Assembly (NCBI RefSeq): GCF_009905375.1 | Contig: NW_027417518.1 | Span: 62,001-126,000, forward strand | Reading direction: 5' to 3' | DNA from: Apium graveolens | Taxonomy: Eukaryota > Streptophyta > Magnoliopsida > Apiales > Apiaceae | Length of the DNA stretch: 64,000 bases | Part shown: positions 35,359-47,507 of the stretch, in pieces | How the letters are laid out: each line of letters begins with the position of its first letter | Position numbering within the stretch: position 1 is the first letter of the stretch | Notes under the pieces: generated by a model | Told to the model about the DNA's origin: nothing | Database searches by the model: none | Seen by the model: only the letters and a program-made list of their open reading frames with translations | Position numbers and translations under genes: made by a program

Positions 35359-36177
35359 GTGGTTATGAAGATGAATCAAAAGCATGATTTTTGTGCAACT
35401 CCTGTAACTATGAAACCACAACAAAAGTTTGAGTATGTGAATGTCATTACAACCAATAACCCATTAGGTGAAATAAGTCTGAATTCACAAGCTAAAGATA
35501 TACTTGATGTCCCCATGAAAGAATCTGATCATCTACATGATCATAATGAGGAAGTCGTTGCAATAAAAGTTAAAGATAAGTCTCTTACTCTTTCTTATCC
35601 GGTTGGTATTGATAGTTGCTTCAATTATGTCACTTTTCCATATAGGTTTGTTCAAATCAAAGTGGATGAGGTGAAGAATAAAGACCACATGGATGCATAA
35701 ATATGTTTATTGGAGAGCACAAGAGAGAATACTGTGCAAGATGATCTTAAGTTTTTGAAAGAGGAGATAGAAGATGTAGTTTTTGAAGATCATGGCAAGG
35801 ATTTGTTAGGGAATGAGTTTGTTGGAATGGAACAAAATTTTATGCTATTTACTAGTTGTGTAAAGGAACCAGCTCATCCATATATTCTTGAATTTGATCT
35901 TGATGAAGACTTTGCTTTTAAAGATAGCCCAGAAGTTGTAAATAAGTTAGCATTGGATCCTCTCTTGCAAGATTCATAGAAATTGGAGAGGCAACCTTCA
36001 CCAATTCACTTCAAGTATCATGTACCATTTTCCGATTGGGCTAGTAAATTTTCACCAAGTTACAAAAGCTCTATTGAAATTATACTAATCGTTTGGATAA
36101 CTTTCAAGCTATGCAATTTTCATGATAACCTTCATATTCTAAAGATGGAGTTGATATCTTGGATGTACCCACCTTGA
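35359..36177 (+). pseudogene. Unrecognised coding-like block of the Athila-type element
   Basis: Three nearly contiguous open stretches, 35359-35700, 35710-35979 and 35983-36177, separated only by single stops. The product is rich in Asp, Glu and Lys (for example FLKEEIEDVVFEDHGKD). It follows gag where Athila elements normally carry the gag C-terminus and pol. It shows no polymerase or integrase motif. It may be remains of gag/pol fused across a large deletion, or a family-specific protein. It ends just before the AAATGAAGGCGCTTCTTGGG region, typical of sequence after Athila pol. Confidence 0.45.
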
Positions 36178-38390
36178 AAGTAAATAGTATATTCTCTAGC
36201 CAAAGGTAATAAATGAAGGCGCTTCTTGGGAGGCAAAAAAAATTTGTATGATGACGCAACTTTGTAGCATGCCCATGCCTACTATACTTTACAATCTGCT
36301 ATGTTTTTTCTATTTAGCATGCTCACACGATCTTGTTGCATGCTCATGCACCCATCCAATAAGCTGTACCGTCTGTCGTATGTTTGTTTCTGGCTGTTAG
36401 GCACGTTCATGTCATGCATACAGCATGGTCATGCCCGTATCACAGTTTGTACACGTGCGTAGCTCTCCATTGCTGTTGTCAGCCCTTTAAGATCATCCCA
36501 TTGCTATTGTCAGCCCTTTAAGATCAACCCAAATGTACTTCATCCGGCCCAATTATCAAGAAGCCCATCCTGCATGACAGTTGGCCATTATTGTCCAGTT
36601 GTTGCTGCAAGTCATAAAAAAATAAATACGCCTTTGTTGGGTTTTGAACCCATGTTATTGTGTACAAGGCTTTCTACATCATCATCTCAACCAATTGAGC
36701 TAGCCTCAATTTCATGATAGATAATGGACTTGACTCTATCTGTACTAAAGTCGTACCTCAGAATTCATTAAGGGAGAGACAATATTTATTCAGAATCTTT
36801 CGGGAAACACTTCGCGCAAATGGAAGGGAAGTATTCTTAACTTTCTTTTGTGTATATTTCTTTTCTTTGTTTTTTTTTGTATTTTTTTAGGATTTTTTTT
36901 CTTTTTCCCTTAAATTTTTTTAATTCTATTTATATGTATATATTACATATTCTAATTCATTGAGGACAATGACGCGTTAAGTGTGGGGAGGTGTTCTTAA
37001 TATTACTAAAAAAATAAAAAAAATTATGCATATTATAATTTAATTCATATAAATTACATTAAATCATATAGTTATATTATATTTTAGTTGCATAGCATTG
37101 CATAACATAAATATGATCTCGAATGAGTAGTAGTCCAAGTCACTCACCTATGATGATATTATGTGTAACTTGTTTTAACTTAGTCTTGCTATGATCACTT
37201 GATATTACAATGCGTGGTGTCACTAGTGCAGAACTTATTTCCATACATAATCTTTTTATGCTCTTGAACTGAGACTTAGATATTCTTGTTTCTTGAGGGA
37301 TAGCTCCTTGTTGATAGTTAGAATTTTGACTATTTATTTTTAAGTTTAGTACGAAAATGCTTAAGTTTGGGGGAAGTTGTGGGATGTAAATATTTTAAAA
37401 AAATAGATTAAAAAAAAAGAAAAAAATATATGAGTATCAATAAAATACATATTAAAAAAGTGGTATAATTGACTAGGTTGGGCTCATTAATACTCGGGTT
37501 ATTAAGTCTGAGGGGATTTTGTGCCTAGTAACCTAAAGACTTTTATGGTTTGGGATTGCTGACCCAACGCTCACTACATGGGTATTAATGTATAAATCTT
37601 TAGGAATCTTGACCATTGCACGATTAAATAAACCACTAAATACATACTTGTGTATAATATGATTGGCGAAGTCTGAGAGTGGTCGTAACTCACTTAACCT
37701 AAGAAGCCACCCGACCTTAGACCTACCTTGTAAAGTCTTATGATGGTCGTAACTCACTTACCCTGAGGAGCTACCTGACCTTAGACCGAACATATAAAAA
37801 ATCATATGTGTATAGTTAGTAGTATTGTAAAAATAAACGAAGACATAAAAATCCTTTGCTAAACTCGAATGATGGCTTGTTCTAAGTAATGATGTATTTA
37901 AGATCTATTCTAGTGATCAACTTGGGAGCTATTAACTCACGTGACTTGTCATGTTGAAACTTGTATGTCTTTGTTCTTGGTTTAGTAGAGAGCATTTTGT
38001 TAATCTCAGCACACACGTGCACTTTGCACTTCTGTGTACTATGTGGTGATGCTTTAGTGTGAGCTTGATGTGTTTAACTTGTTGCATATCCTGGGAGTAT
38101 TATTGACTTGGTGTATACTATTATGTTTGAGGTCCTTTGTAATCAACTAGTTGCATTCATGCAGGTAGTTGTAGTCCTTCATTGCTTGAGGACGACTCCA
38201 TTGCATGGGCTGGGTAGATTTTGTGGGTATCTCTTCTATACACCCTTCACGAGACACAACTCGTCCTACTAGGGCTGCCTAGGGGTTTAACGGCTTGTTG
38301 CATATGCTCAATACAATTGTGTCATCTACGAAAGTGGAGTTAGTTAGTTCGATAATTTTATTTCTCTTAATTGCCCGAGGACGTGCAAAA
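36178..38390 (+). other. Athila-type 3' non-coding region
   Basis: About 2.2 kb without recognisable coding. It holds two to three copies of a GAGGAC...AAGTGTGGGGA phrase (36960, 37362 in part, and 38379), the last one being the polypurine tract. It also contains an antisense tRNA-like segment. Internal duplication: the phrase GTCGTAACTCACTTA(C/A)CCT near 37682 and 37745. Confidence 0.6.
36630..36712 (-). other. tRNA-like / SINE-like remnant
   Basis: On the minus strand TAGCTCAATTGGT (36702-36690) matches the Pol III A box and GGTTCAAAACC (36650-36640) the B box, about 40 bp apart. TGGGTTCAAAACCCA forms a T-stem and loop. No anticodon stem or acceptor pairing can be drawn, so this is not an intact tRNA. 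A tRNA-derived SINE head or a decayed tRNA are the options. Confidence 0.5.
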
Positions 38391-38409
38391 TGCTAAGTGT
38401 GGGGATATT
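38391..38409 (+). other. Athila-type polypurine tract
   Basis: TAAGTGTGGGGATATT immediately before the 3' LTR start at 38410. Confidence 0.65.
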
Positions 38410-39603
38410 TGATAGAATATATATTTGTGTATATTTTAGATGTTATTTGTTCCCATATTGATTATGTTTTAAATTTAATTGGACCTTTATTAATCAGTTT
38501 ATAATATTTTATTGTAGGAGGCTAAGAATTCTAAATTGGAAAGGATTGGAGCTAAATTAGAGGAAAATTCGGATTTAGTGGGCTACACGAGCAAGACTTA
38601 TTGTTTGGGCCGTACCTTGAGTTCTCTTCATCAGATTTGGGCGACTCAACAGCCCACACGAAGATAACGAGATTCTCTTTAATTAGAGAATGGTCTACAC
38701 TTCAAAATACATTCGGATCAGCCCAGTAACAGCATAGAAATGTCAACTTTGAATTTTGACTGTAAAATCTCATTCAATTTTGGAAACTCTTGTTTATTCC
38801 TAGAAAGAATAAAAATACTTTTTATATTAGGTTTATATTATTAGAGATAGAAGGTATATATTGATAGACACCAAGAGAAGAAGCTAAGAGGAGGAGGAGG
38901 ACTTTATGCTTGGAGATTTGATATCAACAGTATAGGGATAATTCTTTTAACTCTACAATTGGTATTTTATTTTAATCTTCTCATGTATCCTATCACTTTT
39001 ACTATGATTATGGTTGGCTAGTTTATTAATATTGGATGGTTATTTTCAAGCCCTAAACTTTATGACAATTATATAATTTTGATTTTCTGAGATGTGTTCT
39101 TGATTGTGCCTGTATATACATCAATACTTATACAGATACATGAATTAACTATGGTATGTGGTCATCCAGTTATGTTTTGTGATTTCTATCTTTCTAAAGT
39201 CAATTAATCTTTCTATGTGGCCAAGGGATTAGTTGTATAAGTGTGTAATTTGTTTTAACCTTTCTATGTGGTCATGGGGTTATACGTGTAGCAGAACTTG
39301 TTTCTATGTGGTCATGGTGGGTTCTCTATAGGTATCTTTCGGAACATATCAAACGAATTTCAAAATTATGTCATGAGTTTGGGTGGATCTACATGCTTTC
39401 CAACATGTTTCTTTAATTATTTACAAACAAACATTCTTCTTGCTTTCTAGTTAATTTAGTTGTTAGATAAACAAAACAAATTCATTCTTGATACCATTAG
39501 CAAAATAGAAGAGAAGTATGCCCTTGATCCTCGGCATAAAATGATACCCTATTTACTCTACATTACAAAGGACACAAATTAGTGTTTAAGTTGAGTCACA
39601 TCA
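38410..39603 (+). repeat. Athila-type 3' LTR
   Basis: 1194 bp, TGATAG...CATCA. It is followed by the ATGTT duplication. Confidence 0.88.
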
Positions 39604-39608
39604 ATGTT

Positions 39609-42154
39609 CAAATATATATGCATTGTTTAAATCAAGATGACTCAGTAATCTTCTTAGAAACTACTTTTGTTGTTCAGAATATGCTATTCAAATTTATATA
39701 ATATCATATAATATCTAAGGCGGTGAATTCAAAATACTTGGGTCTAATTTATTACATATCTTGAACCATTTGTCAGTGGAGATGTACCAAAAATCCAAAG
39801 TCTGAAGCTGATCTGAAAAACCAATCCCCTCGTTGATGGTCCACTGACCTTGAATAGGCCTACTACTTTGGTTCAAACTCAGCACAACTTTTTAGCATGA
39901 AATTCAAAAGATTAGAATGCATGCCCAGATGGACAAAAATCTAGATATTAACATTTTTAAAATCTCAAATTTAACTACATATTACCCCAATTAAGAAAAT
40001 TAACTATAAAATTGGTATACATTTATTAAAAGCTTAGATATTATTTTAAAAATAAATATATAGTATTTAAGCCCATTTAAACATTAAGAGCAATCTACCA
40101 ACTACTATATTATCAAACTCGAAACATCCAATTTTTGATTGGTTTCGTGTTTCATCTCGTAGTTTAAAATATTTTATTAGTTGAATAGTATTATATCAAA
40201 TTTTAATATTTAACAACTTACAAAAAAGTTTAATATTCAAATCCTTAAATATCATATTAAAATTAGTTTTCTTTTAAAGTTCAAAAGTTACAAACATAAA
40301 AAAAAGAACACCTTGTCTATTATTATCTATACTAAATTTTAATATTAATTATTATCTATACTTGACTTTAATATAGGGGAATATGGTATAATCTCGTTAA
40401 ACCATTATCCCTAATTTTGACTTTTTTACATGTTTTAAGAAAAATAAAATTTATTAAATAAATAATATTATACATCTACTAAACTAAATTACTAAACTAT
40501 TAAACAAAGTCTCCTCATTGTGCTAAACTAAGGGCACACCTAATAATCGAAATATGATATAATATGATATAACCCTTACCAACTTATCTTAGTTAACTTT
40601 TTTTACATGTTTTTTTGAAAAAAAAGAATTATTAAATAAATAATGATATACACCTACTAATATAAACTACTATAAAAACATATTCTCCATACACATAAAG
40701 TATGACCGCATATGACCACAATCCACCAAACCAAACCAAATCAAACATACCGAGTATATGTGGCTTAATATCTAGGGAGGGTAAGATGTAAGCAGTCTTC
40801 CCCTCATTACAAAAAATTAAGAAGCTGTTTCCCGAAAGATCCCGCTTGTGTGTGCGCCTCAAAATATGTAAAAAGTTAAAATAACAATTTAACATATATG
40901 CAACAATTAATACCAACTTCAAACATACAAAAATCTGAGCACTTAAATTGAAAAGATTTGAAACAAATCTTAGCCCATGTGTTATTCACATGAGATTTAT
41001 CTAATTATTTGTTAATTGTTACTTTGTCGCCTACAGATTTTTTCGATATCAGGAATCGAAACTCAATCGCAAAGTCTAGAAAGACCGTGTTGCATGATTC
41101 TTGGTTCCACCCACAAAACATAGAAAGTTCCACCCGTAAACAAACATGGGAGTGCTAAATTGTCGGTTGATGAATATGGCAAATTAATCAAAAAAGGCCA
41201 TTGGTTTTATTGGGTTTCCCAGTGGAGTTCGACTTGTATAATAGAAAAAGTAAAAACCTCCAATATCATTTAGCAAAAAAAAAAAAAAACCTCCAATATC
41301 GAGAGCGAGATGTGCACACGTAGGTTAGCATAACGAGTAAGAAGAGCAAGTTAAAGAACAAAACGAGAAAATCCAAAGAAACGACCACAACCCACCCATC
41401 TTCCAAATTGTTTTATCAATTTTTATTATGCATCTATATTTAATATATATTTATTTAAATATATTAATGTTATAATATAATTTGATAAATAAAATAACAA
41501 AAATACAATTTTTGAGGTAGGGATCAACTTAAGTGAAAAAATTAATAGAATTATTATTTGGGTCTCTAAAAATAGTGAATATATATATATACGAAAATAT
41601 AATATAAATGAAAATATATAACTGTTAACTAGACCCGTACAACAGACATGGTAAGCTAGTCTATATTCTACTATTATAAATAAAACAATAAAACATGGTT
41701 TTGTTTTGTCTGTTAATACTTTTCTAAAAATTTGTTAACTACTTCTAAAAGATCTGAAATATATTTATTTATTTAAAAAATAAATGAAGCACACATCCAA
41801 AACAATGACAAACTCTATTATTATTTTGCAATTAGAATCTATATTATTTATATCATGTTGTTTCTAAACTCATATATTTAAAACACTTCTATATATTAAT
41901 TAATTAATCAAAGTAATTAAAGATGAATGGAAAAATAAACTAAAAGATTATAAGTTTTAAGATTTTAATCTATACTATACTATTATTAATACATGCATTG
42001 TTTCAAACTAGTTTGATTTATTTGTTCTTCCAAAAAATATTAAATATGTTATTTCTATTAAAAAATATAAATCACGTACCCAACATAATTACAAACTCTA
42101 TTTTTTATATGGCGGCTCCAATCTATACTACTTATACTCAACTTCTTCCTCAAC
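39609..42154. other. AT-rich intergenic, no gene seen
   Basis: No supported genes. A diverged direct duplication lies at about 40400-40690: ACTTTTTTACATGTTTTAAG and a following ATTAAATAAATAATATTATAC stretch recur about 180 bp later in altered form. Poly-A and poly-T runs are common. Confidence 0.5.
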
Positions 42155-42174
42155 TCTCACTACAAGAAAAAAGG

Positions 42175-42560
42175 GTAAATTTGACCGACTAAATATGTCT
42201 GCGGCTAAATTTGACTGTCGGTCATATTAATGGTCAACCTTCGTTTATAGCTGGTCAAAGTTCGAAGTCAACCATTTATTTGCAACTAGTCAATAGTTAA
42301 TTTTGACTAAATGCAGTCGAATTTAATTTCGGTCAAATTTAGTCAGTCATATTTATTTTTTGGATTTCAAAATAAAGAGACGGAAAATTCCCACCAAGGA
42401 AACAAAATTCGAGGGGTGTAAATATGACCGCATTCAGTCATATTTAGGCACAGTCATTTTTAACTTTTGGCACTAAAGTTCCCGCCACGTTTAAACAAAA
42501 ATATCAAAAATAAATCTGGCCGATGACGGTCATATTTCTAAATGTGACTACCATTGGTGA
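42175..42560. repeat. TTTGACC sub-terminal repeats, left
   Basis: About ten copies of TTTGAC(C/T) or (T)GGTCAAATTT/GGTCATATTT, in both orientations. The right counterpart is 56975-57400. Confidence 0.8.
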
Positions 42561-43044
42561 ATTTTAAATTAATTATTTTTTTCATTTATTTTAATAAATA
42601 TTAAATTATTTATTAAATTATTGAAAAAAACACCGGGGTACTCTAATAACATAAACAACATATTAAGAATTATTTTAGTCACCAGTTAAATTTATTTTAA
42701 ATGATATAAATAAATGTTTAGTACGAGAACATAATATATACATTAAAAACTAATGAACACATAGTAATACGTGTGTAAAAGTTATATCAAAAATATATTA
42801 TATTGTTCAAATATTAGTGGGACATACATGATTTAAGATTTGTATTTAGAGGTTAGGCCGTTAATTGAAAGCGTTAATAGTTTTGTAATTTTCCAAGTTT
42901 AATTTTAACTATCCAACTATAAGGATGTTAACTGTGTTAGTTTTGAAGGGTTCATGAAAATTTTTTAACGTTCCAACTATACAGATTTAAATTTTAATGA
43001 CGGTAATTATATATCAAGTAAGTCAAAAACGTTTTAGATGGAGG

Positions 43045-43440
43045 CACTACTAGAATTCTGATAAAAGATACCGGTACTTGGACATCCATTATTTAGACGA
43101 CCAATGTTAAAAGCATATATCAATATCGATATAATTAAAGTGATGTTAAAGCTCACATCACACCCTCAGTTAATCGACTCTTGCTTTCAGCACATTATAA
43201 ATATACAGATACGAATTTATAATAGTAAGTAATTAATAAAGTACCTATAAGATTAAGTCGAATGCATAACTATAGTTCGTCTATAATATTGGACCAAAAT
43301 AAAAAATATATACTTCAATGCATATACTATGTCTTATAAATGCATAAATGGATAGTTGGTATTATATTTAACACTAAAGACAGCTATAGTTATCTTCACC
43401 ACATTATTATATAATTATAAATGATATATATATATATATA
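43045..43440 (+). mobile_element. Lone left end of another CACTA element
   Basis: CACTACTAGAATTCTGATAA, followed by GACATCC, AATGTT and GTGATGTTAAAGC(TC)ACATCAC motifs like CACTA sub-terminal repeats. No matching right end (…CAGAATTCTAGTAGTG) was found downstream. It is probably a truncated element inserted in the larger CACTA. Confidence 0.5.
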
Positions 43441-43444
43441 TATA

Positions 43445-44660
43445 TGTTATGCCCAAATATGGGCATAGGCTCTAAACAAACCCATTACAATAATTAATAA
43501 TAATATTGGGCTTAGTAAACACGCTCAAGAATATGGAAGAGCTCTCCTAATTTGTATATAGATCGGGACCATGTACCGCATATTGACGAAGACTTTGCAT
43601 AATAATATGTGAGAATATATAAAGAAGGATAGTCATGTTCACCTATTACTAGGAGGTGACACCTCCCCATCTCTTACTATGAGGTGAGTCGTGTCTGCCT
43701 CTCCAACAGGAAGGGTGGCATGTCCACCTCTTACTAGGAGGTGAGTCGTGCCCTTCTCTTATAAAAAAGTTAGTCCTGCCCTCCTCTTACTAGGAGATGA
43801 GTCTTATCCGCATCTCAGCAGTAAGGGGGTCATGTCCACCTCTCAACACGACTGGAGTCCTGTCTACCTCTCAATCGGGAAGAGAGTCTTGTCCACCTCT
43901 CAACAAGATAGATATCAAGTCCACCTCTCAACAGGAGGGGAGTCCCGTCCTCATACTACTAAGAGGGGAGTTTTATCCTCATACTACTAAGAGAGGAGTC
44001 CTGTCCTTATACTACTAAGAGGGGAGTCCTCTCCTCATATCATGCATGACTCCATATTACTAGGAGGGGTGGCCTACACCCATATTAGTATGAGGGATAG
44101 CATGTCCCCATATTATTAAGGGGTCAGTCCTGCACCCATATTAACAAGTAAGGAGTAATTTCTCCATATTTCGGAGAGGCTCTAACAGATCAGTTGGAGG
44201 ACAAACTCACATACAAGCTAGACTGAAGATATAATTACAACAACTTATGACTATATGATCTCATAGGGGACACATCATAGGGTCTTTATATCACACTTGG
44301 AAGGACCTCTTAGAGGTCAATATTCACTATATATTTCTGAGATCACATAACATAAAAAAATCTCTATTACAATACAAAGATTGAAGGCATCCAAGGCTAG
44401 TCCTAGAAGGAGATACTTCGCTATCAACTTATTCTCTATTTGACTTGAAGACCCATGACTAGGCCTCAAGGGGTCGCATGGGAGGAAGGATCGCTATGCG
44501 TGGCTAGGTCTCCTTATATCGCAGGTACTCTCTCTACAGCCACATCGCATGACCAGACTCTAATGGGTCGCATGCGAGGCCCTGTTCTCCATAAGGCCAC
44601 ATCGCATGACCAGGTTCCAAGGGGTCGCATGCAAGGCCTACAGGTATTCTCTTGTCTCAC
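43445..44660 (+). repeat. Minisatellite-bearing repeat, possible solo LTR
   Basis: Begins after a (TA)n run with TGTTATGCCCAAATATGGGC, where TATGCCCA and TGGGCATA form an 8-bp palindrome. From 43640 to about 44170 a 28-30 bp unit recurs, with cores such as GTCCACCTCTCAACAGGAGG and CTCATACTACTAAGAGGGGA. At 44450-44640 a second tandem unit of about 66 bp contains CACATCGCATGACCAG and GGGTCGCATGC. The TG start suggests an LTR, but no CA end or target-site duplication could be fixed. Confidence 0.5.
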
Positions 44661-46698
44661 CAACGAGATATATTTTCCTAATTACTTCAATTACTATTAG
44701 TGATAATTACTTCAAGATTTATTATTTTAATATAGTTTAAATATTTTCTACCTATAGGTAAACCCGATAAATTAATACACTCGGGACTAGAAAAAATTAT
44801 TAATTACTCAAAATATTAATTAATAAATCAATTAATAATTTTATTAATTTATCGATATACATCATTTTCAATTTCTTTTAAACATATATTTACAAATATA
44901 TATGCCGAAAATGTTATTGATTATTATGATGCCAATGAATACCGAAAATGTTATTGATTATAATGGAGAAAATAAAGCAGTGACATAATTGTTGAATATG
45001 AACAAATAATTAATATTATTAAAAAAAATGGAAAGAAGATGAAAAGGAAGATTATGACATTATTGTAGTCGTTCTAAATGATGTCCTTAAAACAATAATA
45101 TTGCTTAATTTTGTGTAGGCCTAGAGTAGGCCAAGCTCTATAGTACCCTAAAAAGGATACAAGTAGATGGAGAAATAAATTTCATAAAAAAGTAAGTTTA
45201 CATTATAGTCTTATTTTAAAAATATAATTTAGAAAAAATATATAATTTTAATATAAGATGAAACTATTAATTTGTATATTATAGGAGACTTATGTAATTT
45301 AATAAACAATATTAACTTATTAAATAAGTGAATAATTAATTTATATTAAACGATCTGAGTCGGGATTATTAAAAATTATTATTTAATCAAGGCTATTTAT
45401 TTATTGAGTATTATTTTATCGAAATTTAACAATATTGGATTCAGTCACGGAAAACTTTTGGGCTAGGGCGAGCAAACTTTTGGGCTAATGCCGCCCAAAT
45501 TTTCATACAACGGCGCTCAATCGACTCTCTCCGACTCAAACACCCTAACTCAATCGTCTGTCACTTTCCGCACTTCCACTCTCCCTCGCTCTCTACTCTC
45601 TCTTTCTGGCTAATCTCTCCGGCTAATCTCTCTTAGTACCACCCTCACTTTCTCTTGACACCACTTTCAATCTCTGGTAAGTAATGGTATTTTGGATTTC
45701 TAATTAGGGCTGAATTGAAGTTAGGAAGTTAGGGCTCAGTTGATTTGTTTATGTTTATTTTATCTTAAACCTCCTATAATTTTTTTTATATATAATTTTG
45801 GGTATTCTAATAATTAGGGCTTTGCATTTCAAGGCTATGATTTAAGGTGATTTCAAATTCAGGCCTCCGTTTTGATGTTTATGTTCTTAATTTTTATGCT
45901 TATTTGGTTTATTTTATACGGAATAGAAGAAGCTCGCTCTAGCTGCGTTTATTATTGTTCGTAGTCATGACCGGTGTCAAAAAGTATTGTTCATTTTTAG
46001 TGTTGTTCTGTTTGGCATTATTGAATTAAGAAAATGTATCTTGTGTCATATTTTAGTTTTTGAATGTGGTATTGCGGACAGAAAATAGGGTGGGTAGGTA
46101 TTGAATTTAGCTGTGCTTCAAGCAGAGATTGATTATGATTATAAAGTTGTTAACTTGTTTAAAGGTGAACAGCTAACTCCTGGTAATATTTCTTTTATAT
46201 TTTTAACGTAGGGTAATAATTCTTATCCGGTAGTAAATAAATATAACTGAATCTAGTCTATAACTCGAGTCCAAGTTTTTTCTTATCCAACTGATTTGAG
46301 CCCATGTACCTGATTAAGGTCAAACTCGACTCGTTTGGAAATTTAATAAATCTGGAGTTTATCTCTCATTTGAAACTAGGTTGGGTATTTAGAAGCTGAG
46401 ATGAATAGGGGTGGAAACAGGTCAATTTGTTGTGTCAATGTACAATAAGCTCATATATCCAGATTTTATGATTGAGAGAACAAATATTTAAAATAAAGGT
46501 CATCCTCTCTTGCTTCCACAATCCGACGCTCTTTGTGCACAGAAATACTGAGTTTATACTCGAGAATTGTGTTAATTGGAACTACAAGTACCAAGAAAGT
46601 TGATGTTTTTATGTTTTAATCAGTTGTGTCTTTGTTTTATATTTTACAATATAAACATATATTTGAATTGCCTGCTTAATTTATCTTTAATATTATAG
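44661..46698. other. CACTA interior, no coding identified
   Basis: AT-rich sequence. From about 45530 a pyrimidine-rich, 5'-leader-like stretch (CTCTCTCCGACTC, TCTCTCCGGCTAATCTCTC) ends at CTCTG/GTAAGTA, a good splice donor. It may be the leader of the transcript that contains the coatomer fragment. Confidence 0.4.
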
Positions 46699-47056
46699 AA
46701 ATATGGAGAAGTCCTTTAAATTTGCTGAAACGCAAGGTACATATCCATCACTCCTTGTATCTTGATGATTTAACTTTATTATCCTGTAAGTTTTGTACTA
46801 GTTTACGATGGATTACAAGACCAACTGTGATTTTATATGATTGTTTGCATTTAGATGTGCAAACTGTATACCTGAAAAATATTGGTTTATAGTTGGAGCC
46901 AAGAACAAAATGATTCGCATATACAACTACAACACATAGGATAAGATTAAAGAATTGGAAGCACACACATACTACATCAAGTCATTGATCTGCATCCAAG
47001 CCTTCCATATGTTTTGTCAGCATCTAATGACAAGCTCATCAAGCTCCGGGACTAGG
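46699..47056 (+). pseudogene. Captured fragment of coatomer beta' subunit (WD40)
   Basis: Coatomer beta' is a COPI coat protein that binds cargo at the Golgi. Two adjacent exons with their intron are recognisable. 46699-46736 encodes MEKSFKFAETQ, similar to the KSFEVTE segment, and ends at a GT donor. 46855-47056 encodes PEKYWFIVGAKNKMIRIYNY then NT-stop-DKIKELEAHTYYIKSL and, after a frameshift, LPYVLSASNDKLIKLRD. These match the WD repeat with YNYNTMDKV, EAHTDYIR and LPYVLSSSDD. A stop replaces Met in the NTMDK motif. It lies inside the CACTA element at 42158-57411 and is not functional. Confidence 0.82.
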
Positions 47057-47132
47057 AGAGAGGCTGAGAATACACTCAATTTTTTTGGCAAAATAAAACA
47101 TATATATTTACACTTATTATTTTTCTAGATGA

Positions 47133-47507
47133 TTGACTTGTATATTTTTTAATTTACTGCTAGGTTTTTCTTGCCAACAAAAGAGACTCATTCTTTTTTC
47201 TGTTATTGGATTCATTTGTGTTTTCCTGATTAGTGTCGTTCTTTTAGCAAATTTTATATCCGGATACTTTTTTAGAAATATGAATGCATTACAGTTTCAT
47301 TTTACAAGAATGTATATGGGATTAAATAACTCCTTAGCGGGCCCTGTATTACGATCCGATAATATTAGAGAATCCTCCTTTTTAAAAGGGCATTATTATG
47401 TATTCCACTGTAAATTAAAGCATTTTGCAAATTTGCGTGAAGATTCCATTCGTGAGATACTTCATTCGTTGGAATATTCTTCTTTGGTGCAGGTTTACTC
47501 AGTTTAA
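47133..47507 (+). CDS. Unrecognised open frame, 124 residues
   Basis: An uninterrupted frame beginning in intron-like sequence. It has one strongly hydrophobic stretch (LILFSVIGFICVFLISVVLL) followed by a polar half with REDSIREILHSLEYSSLVQV. It follows the coatomer fragment in the same orientation and ends near a CAG/GTTTAC donor-like site. It may be another captured exon or chance. I do not recognise it. Confidence 0.2.
   Translation: MTCIFFNLLLGFSCQQKRLILFSVIGFICVFLISVVLLANFISGYFFRNMNALQFHFTRMYMGLNNSLAGPVLRSDNIRESSFLKGHYYVFHCKLKHFANLREDSIREILHSLEYSSLVQVYSV

Larger units (their letters stand above)
32867..39603 (+). mobile_element. Athila-type gypsy element with gag but no pol
   Basis: A 6.7 kb element with 1.2 kb LTRs (32867-34063 and 38410-39603) starting TGATAGAATATATATTTG and ending ACAT(C/T)A, flanked by ATGTT on both sides (32862-32866 and 39604-39608). 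A tRNA-Asp-type primer site follows the 5' LTR and an AAGTGTGGGGA purine tract precedes the 3' LTR, both typical of Athila. Coding is limited to an Athila-like gag and an unrecognised acidic block. No protease, reverse transcriptase, RNase H or integrase motif is seen. It fits a non-autonomous derivative that relied on enzymes supplied in trans. Confidence 0.88.

Noticed and set aside
36630..36712. Functional tRNA gene on the minus strand
   Set aside because: Only the A and B boxes and T-arm are recognisable. No anticodon arm and no pairing acceptor stem can be drawn.
43640..44170. CRISPR-like array of spaced repeats
   Set aside because: Units are adjacent and drift gradually without conserved repeats separated by unique spacers, in a plant genome context. 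It is a minisatellite.
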